Assembly (NCBI GenBank): GCA_026982515.1
Contig: JALSGY010000439.1
Coordinates: forward strand, 1 to 11,244
Source of the DNA: Paracoccaceae bacterium
GTDB lineage: Bacteria > Pseudomonadota > Alphaproteobacteria > Rhodobacterales > Rhodobacteraceae
Direction: 5' to 3'
Length of the DNA: 11,244 nt
Positions 7,177-11,244 of the stretch are shown here, piece by piece. The stretch's first letter is position 1, and each line of letters starts with the position of its first letter. The translations under genes and the position numbers were made by a program. Under the pieces are notes generated by a model. The model did no database searches, was not told the DNA's origin, and worked only from the letters and a program-made list of their open reading frames with translations.

Positions 7177-7770
7177 TCAGCCATGGTGTGGCCTGTCGCC
7201 CACGGCCTCGCGCCAGTGGCGGCGGCACAGCGAGACATAGGTTTCATTGCCGCCGATCTGTATCTGGGCGCCGTCGGTCAGAACGTTTCCGGCCTCGTCC
7301 TGGCGCACCACCATGGTGGCCTTCTTGCCGCAATGGCAGATGGTGCGGGCCTCGCGCATCTCGTCGGCCAGTGCCAGAAGGGCGGCCGATCCGGGAAACA
7401 GTTCGCCCCGGAAATCCACCCGCAGCCCGTAGCACATGATCGGGACGTGCAGATCATCCACGGCACGGGCCAGCTGCCAGACCTGTTCCTTTTCCAGAAA
7501 CTGCGCCTCGTCGATGAACACGCAGGCCACCGGCCCCGCGCCCAGCCGCTGCCCGATCTTGGCAAACAGATCTTCGCCGGCTTCGAAGGTGTCTGCCGCG
7601 CAACCGATCCCGATGCGCGAGCCGATCCGCCCCTCGCCGGCGCGGTTGTCGAGCCGGGCGGTCAGCAGATAGGTTTCCATGCCGCGCTCGCGGTAGTTGT
7701 GCGACGCCTGCAGCAGCAGCGTCGACTTGCCGGCGTTCATGGTGGAGTAGTGAAAGTACAGCTTGGCCAT
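7177..7770 (-). CDS. tdk: Thymidine kinase, type II
   Basis: A 197-residue cytoplasmic enzyme of the salvage pathway that phosphorylates thymidine with ATP. The start MAKLYFHYSTMNAGKSTLLL carries the P-loop (NAGKST, residues 12-17). FIDEAQF (85-91) holds the catalytic glutamate Glu88. The segment YGLRVDFRGELFPGS is the family's substrate-loop region. A structural zinc site is indicated by ICHCGKKA and CRRHW near the C-terminus, with the usual two plus two ligands, the first pair spaced CxC in place of the more common CxxC. ATG 7770 gives the standard N-terminus; a GTG at 7779 would add three residues. It converges with csaA across the inverted repeat. Confidence 0.97.
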   Translation of the reverse strand: MAKLYFHYSTMNAGKSTLLLQASHNYRERGMETYLLTARLDNRAGEGRIGSRIGIGCAADTFEAGEDLFAKIGQRLGAGPVACVFIDEAQFLEKEQVWQLARAVDDLHVPIMCYGLRVDFRGELFPGSAALLALADEMREARTICHCGKKATMVVRQDEAGNVLTDGAQIQIGGNETYVSLCRRHWREAVGDRPHHG

Positions 7771-8138
7771 GCGCTGCACCTAGCGTCTTGCCGCACCGGT
7801 TTTCAAGTGGTCGGGGCGTTGGCCGGTCGGGGAACGGTCTCGCCGAGACTTGCAAATTGGAAGGTCCTGGGCACTCAGCCCTGGGGATGGAGCGGACCTC
7901 CAACCATTTACGCTCCGGCGAGCCCGTCACGATGCAGGTCAATACCCGACACCGTGTTCACCGGCCTGCGCCGGCGAACCCCACCCACGAACCGGTGTTG
8001 AACCGGCCACTCACAAAACCCCCAAAATAGGAGGCCCCTCTTGAATGACATTTACTTTCAAGGGGTTTAATGGGAATAAAATGGAAGAATTCCCCCGTTT
8101 CGGGGTTCGTTTGTTTCATGGGGACGATGGGTAAATTG
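7771..8138. other. Long non-coding interval with several hairpins
   Basis: About 370 bp without a recognisable protein on either strand; short open frames exist but look like non-coding translation. The left end must contain the minus-strand tdk promoter (TTGAAA reads on that strand at 7806-7801, without a clear -10). The middle shows a row of stems: GTCTC-GAGAC (7837-7849), a 9-bp stem with one bulge (7858-7867 with 7894-7902), GGAGCG with CGCTCC (7889-7894 with 7911-7916, competing with the previous stem), and a 10-position stem (7956-7979). A direct repeat GAACCGG occurs at 7989 and 8000. The right end (8035-8138) is AT-richer and is described separately. No tRNA or known riboswitch was recognised. 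Confidence 0.5.
8035..8117 (+). promoter_or_regulatory. Promoter and hairpin leader of the 8139 gene
   Basis: This AT-rich stretch has -10-like boxes TTTAAT (8066-8071) and TAAAAT (8077-8082) and a -35-like ATGACA (8045-8050), though spacing is 15 bases for the first pair. Two stems overlap it: CCCCTCTTGAA (8035-8045) with TTCAAGGGG (8057-8065), and CCCCG-TTT-CGGGG (8093-8105). The second is followed by TTCGTTTGTTTC and so looks like an intrinsic terminator placed just before the coding region. Transcription starting near 8078 would cross only the second stem. Confidence 0.4.
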
Positions 8139-8594
8139 ATGACAGGGACAGGACGTTATCTAAAAAAGCATACTGAAGCACTGGTCAAGGACGTGGGGCT
8201 GGAAGCCGCCTGCCGGCTTTCGGGCAAGTCCAAGGCCACGTTGGGGCGGTACTATTCCACGGCCGAAGAACACGCCGACAGGTTCATGCCGATCGATGCC
8301 GTGGCGGCGCTGGAGATGGAAGCCGGATATCCTCATGTTACCAGCGCGCTTGCCGAGTTGAGGGGGATCACCCTTTCCTACGGGTCGGGCAAGAAGAACT
8401 CTCGCGAGGGCGGAGTGAACGCGGATGTGGTGGCGCTCAGCCAGCGTTTCGCGATGCTGATGGCCGAGTACAACCGCTCGATCGAGGATGGGATCATCAC
8501 CTACAACGAGGCCAAGCGGCTGCTGGCGGAGACCCTGGCGATCCAGGAGGTTCTGCTGAGCATGAAGCTGCACCTGGAGAAAGAGGCCACCTGA
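8139..8594 (+). CDS. Unrecognised small protein, possibly phage CII-like regulator
   Basis: A 151-residue protein beginning MTGTGRYLKKHTEALVKDVG. The segment VKDVGLEAACRLSGKSKATLGRYYS, then HADRFMPIDAVAALEMEAGY, resembles the N-terminus of Rhodobacteraceae proteins that look like phage CII-type regulators, with a helix-turn-helix around residues 15-40; this is from memory and weak. A charged loop (YGSGKKNSREGG) links to a helical C-terminal half ending in a leucine-rich stretch (AKRLLAETLAIQEVLLSMKL) that could dimerise. No signal peptide or membrane segment is present. The start is uncertain: 8070 (preceded by AAGGGG), 8118 and 8127 are in frame. I favour 8139 because residues before it look unconserved and the terminator-like stem lies at 8092-8105. 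A strong hairpin follows the stop. Function is not assigned. Confidence 0.75.
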   Translation: MTGTGRYLKKHTEALVKDVGLEAACRLSGKSKATLGRYYSTAEEHADRFMPIDAVAALEMEAGYPHVTSALAELRGITLSYGSGKKNSREGGVNADVVALSQRFAMLMAEYNRSIEDGIITYNEAKRLLAETLAIQEVLLSMKLHLEKEAT

Positions 8595-8617
8595 ACGCAC
8601 CGCTCGGCATGGTGTTC

Positions 8618-8658
8618 CCCCGCCCCCGCTTGCACCGCGCGACGGTGCGGCGGCGGGG
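8618..8658 (+). terminator. Strong two-level hairpin after the 8139 gene
   Basis: Twenty-three bases after the stop, GCACCG (8632-8637) pairs with CGGTGC (8643-8648) around a five-base loop. The outer bases CCCCGCC (8618-8624) pair with GGCGGGG (8652-8658) across an asymmetric internal loop. It is the obvious end of this transcript and isolates the exported-protein unit downstream. The following bases (CATTCACACATTC) are AT-rich but hold no run of T, so classical intrinsic termination is plausible rather than certain. Confidence 0.5.
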
Positions 8659-8677
8659 CATTCACACATTCTGTAGA

Positions 8678-8702
8678 TTGAATTGGATGAAATTCTTATA
8701 AT
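8678..8702 (+). promoter_or_regulatory. Promoter of the hydrolase/TlpA unit with exact TATAAT
   Basis: An exact TATAAT (8697-8702) stands 43 bp before the hydrolase start, in an AT-rich island between GC-rich genes. The -35 is unclear: TTGAAT (8678-8683) is only 13 bases away and better-spaced hexamers match poorly. A short inverted repeat, GAATT (8680-8684) and AATTC (8691-8695), lies just upstream of the -10. A regulator binding there could compensate for a poor -35 or block it. Confidence 0.5.
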
Positions 8703-8745
8703 GGCCTGACACGAATTGACGCCGATGACTTCAGGGAGGGCAGCC

Positions 8746-9654
8746 ATGGCGGGATTGAGGGTATTCAGGGCCGTTCTGGCGGCATTCGTCCTGGGGCTTG
8801 GCGCGCTTGCGGCCCAGGGTGAGGAGCGGATCGAGCTGCAATCGGGCGGGCTCACGCTGGGGGCCAGGCTGGTGCTGGCCGAGGGGGGCTCGCTGGCCGA
8901 CGGCGTGGTCCTGCTGACCCACGGCACCATGGGCCACTACGGGATGGAGACCATCTCCGCCCAGCAGCAGGCCCTGGCCGAACGCGGCATCAATACCCTG
9001 GCCATCACGCTTGGCCTCGGCATCGACAGGCGCACCGGGTTTTACGATTGCGCCACGCCCGCCCGCCACCGCCACCAGGACGCGCTGGCCGAAATCGGCC
9101 TGTGGCTGGAATGGCTGAAGGGGCAGGGGGCGGAGAACATCACCCTGATGGGCCATTCGCGCGGCGGCAACCAGACAGCCTGGTTTGCGGTGGACAATCC
9201 GCAGGCGGGGTTCGAGCAGGTCATCCTGCTGGCTCCGATCCTGTCGGATCCTGACGCGGAAGCCGCCAGCTACGAGCGGCGCTTCGGCGTGCCGCTGGCC
9301 GAACCCCTGGCGCAGGCGCGCGCACTCGTCAATGCCGGGCGCGGCGCCGAGATGATGTCCGTGCCGGGCTTCCTGTTCTGCCGCGATGCGCAGGTGAGTG
9401 CGGCGGCCTTCGTCTCCTATTACGAGCCCGAGCCGCGGCGCAACACCGCCACTCTGCTGCCCCGGATCGCCCAACCGGTTCTGGTGATCGGCGGCACCGC
9501 GGACAACGTGGTGCCGAACCTTGAGCAGGTGATCGGCCCGATGGCCGATGGCGAGAAGGTCGTGCTGCGGATGATCGAGGATTCCGATCATGCCTTCCTC
9601 GATTTCTTCGCCGAGGACGCGGCCGATGCGGTGGCGGAGTTTCTTTCCTGGTGA
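8746..9654 (+). CDS. Exported alpha/beta hydrolase
   Basis: A 302-residue alpha/beta-hydrolase-fold protein with a cleavable-looking signal peptide (MAGLRVFRAVLAAFVLGLGA, cut probably after about residue 23). The nucleophile elbow LMGHSRGG places the catalytic serine at Ser138. Asp253 (GGTADNVVP) and His282 (DSDHAFLDF) complete the triad in the standard order. LLTHGTMGHYGME (56-68) is the HG-type oxyanion region. The substrate is unknown; esterase or peptidase-like activity is possible. ATG 8746 has GGGAGGG five bases upstream, while the in-frame ATG at 8716 would bury the signal peptide. The stop overlaps the next gene's GTG start, so the two are coupled. The protein probably acts in the periplasm together with the downstream exported proteins. 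Confidence 0.9.
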   Translation: MAGLRVFRAVLAAFVLGLGALAAQGEERIELQSGGLTLGARLVLAEGGSLADGVVLLTHGTMGHYGMETISAQQQALAERGINTLAITLGLGIDRRTGFYDCATPARHRHQDALAEIGLWLEWLKGQGAENITLMGHSRGGNQTAWFAVDNPQAGFEQVILLAPILSDPDAEAASYERRFGVPLAEPLAQARALVNAGRGAEMMSVPGFLFCRDAQVSAAAFVSYYEPEPRRNTATLLPRIAQPVLVIGGTADNVVPNLEQVIGPMADGEKVVLRMIEDSDHAFLDFFAEDAADAVAEFLSW

Positions 9655-10214
9655 GCCGGCCCGTTTCCATCGGCCACGGCCTTGCGCTGCTTGTCGCCCT
9701 CTTTGGCGCGCCGGCGGCATGGGCCGGGCAGGACGGGCGGGTGTTCCTGTGGGAAGGCGAGGGGCTGCGGCTGGAAACCGCCGCCCTGCCGCGTGATCAG
9801 GTGATTGCCTTCCTGCTGGCGCGCGGCTTCGACAGCGCCACCGCCGGTGCGATTGCCGAAGAGGGCTGCATCTTCCGCTCGGCCATCGGCAGCTTCGCTC
9901 TGGCACCGGGCGAGGGGCCGGTCTCGGTCAGCCTCGGCGACTGGCGGGTGATGGCAGACGGGCAGGAGCGCGGCCTGCGCCTGCGCGAGGACTGGGCCGC
10001 CGAGATGGCCCGGCGCGGGGCCGACACCGCGGCGGCCATCGCCCTGGAATGGGCACTGTTTCCTTCTGAGCAGAGCTTCGGCCCGGAGGATTACAACTGG
10101 GGCCTGCTGAGCTTTGCCCTGCCGCCGGGCACGCCCTTCGACTTCACCTTTTCGTGGTGGAAGGGGCAATCGGAATACCGCCGGAGTTTCACTGATATGG
10201 AGTGCAGCCCATGA
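9651..10214 (+). CDS. Exported protein of unknown function with two cysteines
   Basis: A 187-residue product starting at GTG 9651, which overlaps the hydrolase stop (GTGA). Residues 8-25 form a signal peptide ending AWA, with GQDG as the probable mature start. The mature part contains exactly two cysteines, Cys73 (EEGCIF) and Cys185 (MECSP, three residues from the end), which could form a disulfide. A GPEDYNWGLLSFALPPGTPF segment near the C-terminus looks like a conserved core. I do not recognise a named domain, although I have the impression of similar proteins next to TlpA genes in other alphaproteobacteria. Its stop overlaps the TlpA start. Location between a hydrolase and a thioredoxin, both exported, suggests it is a periplasmic partner or substrate of the thioredoxin; this is inference. 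Confidence 0.85.
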   Translation: MSRPVSIGHGLALLVALFGAPAAWAGQDGRVFLWEGEGLRLETAALPRDQVIAFLLARGFDSATAGAIAEEGCIFRSAIGSFALAPGEGPVSVSLGDWRVMADGQERGLRLREDWAAEMARRGADTAAAIALEWALFPSEQSFGPEDYNWGLLSFALPPGTPFDFTFSWWKGQSEYRRSFTDMECSP

Positions 10215-10720
10215 AGGCGAGGATCTTGCAGGTGCTGGCGGTGGCGCTGGCGATGGTGATGGCCACCATGGCCCAGGCAGGGCAGCTTCAGCAGTTCGGC
10301 GAGCGCCCCGAGGCGCCCGAAATCGTGCTGGAGAACCTCGACGGAGAGGTGATCTCGCTGGCCGATTTCCGCGGCCGGGTGGTGATCGTCAATTTCTGGG
10401 CCACCTGGTGCCCGCCCTGCCGCAAGGAGATGCCCTCGATGCAGCGGGCCTGGCAGGAGTTGCGGGAAAACGGCGTGGTGATGCTGGCCGTCCATGTGGG
10501 CGGCACCCCCGATCAGGTGTGGGAGTTCGCCTCCGAGTTCGGCCTCGACTTCCCGATCGTGATCGACACGACATCGAAAGTGTCGCGCAGCTGGCCGATG
10601 CGGGGCCTGCCCACCACCTTCGTGATCGACCCGGGGGGACGCATCGCCTATTTCGCCCTTGGCGCGCGCGAGTGGGACGACCCGGACATCCTGCAGACGG
10701 TCTATGCCCTGAAGGGGTAG
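10211..10720 (+). CDS. TlpA-like periplasmic thiol-disulfide oxidoreductase
   Basis: A 169-residue thioredoxin-fold protein of the TlpA/ResA group. The signal peptide (residues 1-23, ending AQA before GQLQQ) sends it to the periplasm; no lipobox is seen. The redox motif WCPPC has Cys67 and Cys70 within VNFWATWCPPCRKEMP, and the cis-proline region is RGLPTTFVIDPGG, as in the family. Relatives usually reduce disulfides in cytochrome c apoproteins, copper-site proteins or specific partners. ATG 10211 is preferred because GGAG lies eight bases upstream and the codon overlaps the preceding stop (ATGA). A GTG at 10202 is an in-frame alternative. The adjacent two-cysteine protein is the natural candidate partner. 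The gene converges with carB, 12 bp away, leaving no room for a separate terminator. Confidence 0.93.
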   Translation: MKARILQVLAVALAMVMATMAQAGQLQQFGERPEAPEIVLENLDGEVISLADFRGRVVIVNFWATWCPPCRKEMPSMQRAWQELRENGVVMLAVHVGGTPDQVWEFASEFGLDFPIVIDTTSKVSRSWPMRGLPTTFVIDPGGRIAYFALGAREWDDPDILQTVYALKG

Positions 10721-10732
10721 CGAGCTGCGCCT

Positions 10733-11244
10733 TCAGCCCTGCAGGCTGCGCACCCCCAACTCTCCCTCGCGGGCCGCCTTCATGGCCAGCGCCGCGGCGT
10801 GGCTGGCGGCAAGCGTGGTGAAATAGGGGATCTTGTCCATCAGCGCCACGTTGCGCATCGAGCGGCTGTCTTCCACCGCCTGCGCCCCTTCGGTGGTGTT
10901 CATCACCAGCTGCACGCCGCCGTCCTTCATCACGTCCACGATATGCGGCCGTCCCTCGTAGACCTTGTTCACCACCTCCGCCTCGATGCCGTTTTCATGC
11001 AGGAAGGCGGCAGTACCTCGGGTGGCGATGATCTTCAGCCCCAGCTCGGCAAGGATGCGGGCGGTTTCCAGCAGCTGTGCGTTCTTGTCGCTTTCCTTGA
11101 TCGAAAGGAAAACGGTACCGGAATCGGGCAGATGGGTGCCGGCGCCCAGCTGGGCCTTGAGGAAGGCGCGGGGGAAGCTGCGATCCCAGCCCATGACCTC
11201 GCCGGTGGAGCGCATCTCGGGGCCCAGAAGCGTATCGACGCCGG
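10733..11244 (-). CDS. carB: Carbamoyl-phosphate synthase large subunit, C-terminal part (cut by window edge)
   Basis: The last about 170 residues of the large subunit, which makes carbamoyl phosphate for arginine and pyrimidine synthesis together with CarA. At the window edge the frame reads GVDTLLGPEMRSTGEVMGWD, the hallmark near the end of the second ATP-grasp half. Then follows the C-terminal MGS-like allosteric domain, with DKNAQLLETARILAELGLKI, ATRGTAAFLHENGI, VNKVYEGRPHIVD and MNTTEGAQAVEDSRSMRNVA. The frame stays open to the edge, so the gene is truncated only by the window and its start lies beyond it. Function is secure. It converges with the TlpA gene. Confidence 0.98.
   Translation of the reverse strand, partial: GVDTLLGPEMRSTGEVMGWDRSFPRAFLKAQLGAGTHLPDSGTVFLSIKESDKNAQLLETARILAELGLKIIATRGTAAFLHENGIEAEVVNKVYEGRPHIVDVMKDGGVQLVMNTTEGAQAVEDSRSMRNVALMDKIPYFTTLAASHAAALAMKAAREGELGVRSLQG

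Noticed and set aside
7183..8001. A 272-residue plus-strand frame over tdk and the downstream spacer
   Set aside because: It is mostly antisense to tdk, whose motifs are intact, and the remaining part shows no protein-like features.
7981..8010. Repeated GAACCGG units as a possible CRISPR or attachment-site repeat
   Set aside because: There are only two copies of seven bases four bases apart, with no longer repeat, no spacer pattern and no integrase nearby.
7771..8138. A tRNA or known small stable RNA in the long spacer
   Set aside because: No cloverleaf with a T-loop GGTTCGA pattern was found, and no signature of signal-recognition RNA, RNase P RNA or tmRNA was recognised.
8731..9906. A 391-residue minus-strand frame opposite the hydrolase gene
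   Set aside because: It is antisense to a gene with a complete catalytic triad, and its composition is that of a shadow frame.

Overview
The window is high-GC DNA, with no rRNA, tRNA, insertion sequence or CRISPR array. Its gene content and order (Lrp/AsnC regulator, stand-alone Hint protein, lgt-methyltransferase-pgeF, UbiK-like protein, YbjN-proC-csaA, tdk, carB) look like the chromosome of an alphaproteobacterium, most likely a member of Rhodobacteraceae/Rhodobacterales. That assignment rests on recognised protein families and recalled gene order, not on a search.

Layout. Positions 1-229 are an untranslated region in front of an Lrp/AsnC-family regulator (230-730, +), which converges with a stand-alone Hint-domain protein (736-1479, -) only 5 bp away. 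Just upstream of the Hint gene lies a 49-residue basic small protein (1542-1691, -). After a spacer with a likely terminator comes a tightly coupled leftward operon: lgt (prolipoprotein diacylglyceryl transferase), a MidA/NDUFAF7-type methyltransferase and pgeF (peptidoglycan editing factor), joined by two ATGA overlaps. Divergent from lgt is a UbiK/BMFP-family coiled-coil protein (4791-5066, +). A 244-bp spacer with a striking 22-bp palindrome leads to a rightward group: YbjN-domain protein, proC (last step of proline synthesis) and csaA (tRNA-binding/chaperone-like), the last two overlapping by ATGA. A long imperfect inverted repeat separates csaA from convergent tdk (type II thymidine kinase, -).

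From 7771 to about 8138 there is a structured, apparently non-coding stretch. It precedes an unrecognised small protein (about 8139-8594, +) that faintly resembles phage CII-like regulators. Next, behind a strong hairpin and an exact TATAAT box, is a three-gene, translationally coupled unit of exported proteins: an alpha/beta hydrolase, an unknown protein with two cysteines, and a TlpA-like thioredoxin with a WCPPC active site. The window ends in the 3' part of carB (-), cut by the right edge.

Most of this is housekeeping DNA. The parts most worth a second look are: the exported hydrolase/unknown/thioredoxin cassette; the structured leader around 7837-8139; the inverted repeat between csaA and tdk; the palindrome at 5200-5221; the Hint protein that lacks the expected catalytic cysteine; and the 49-residue protein. 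I saw no convincing new defence or mobile system.
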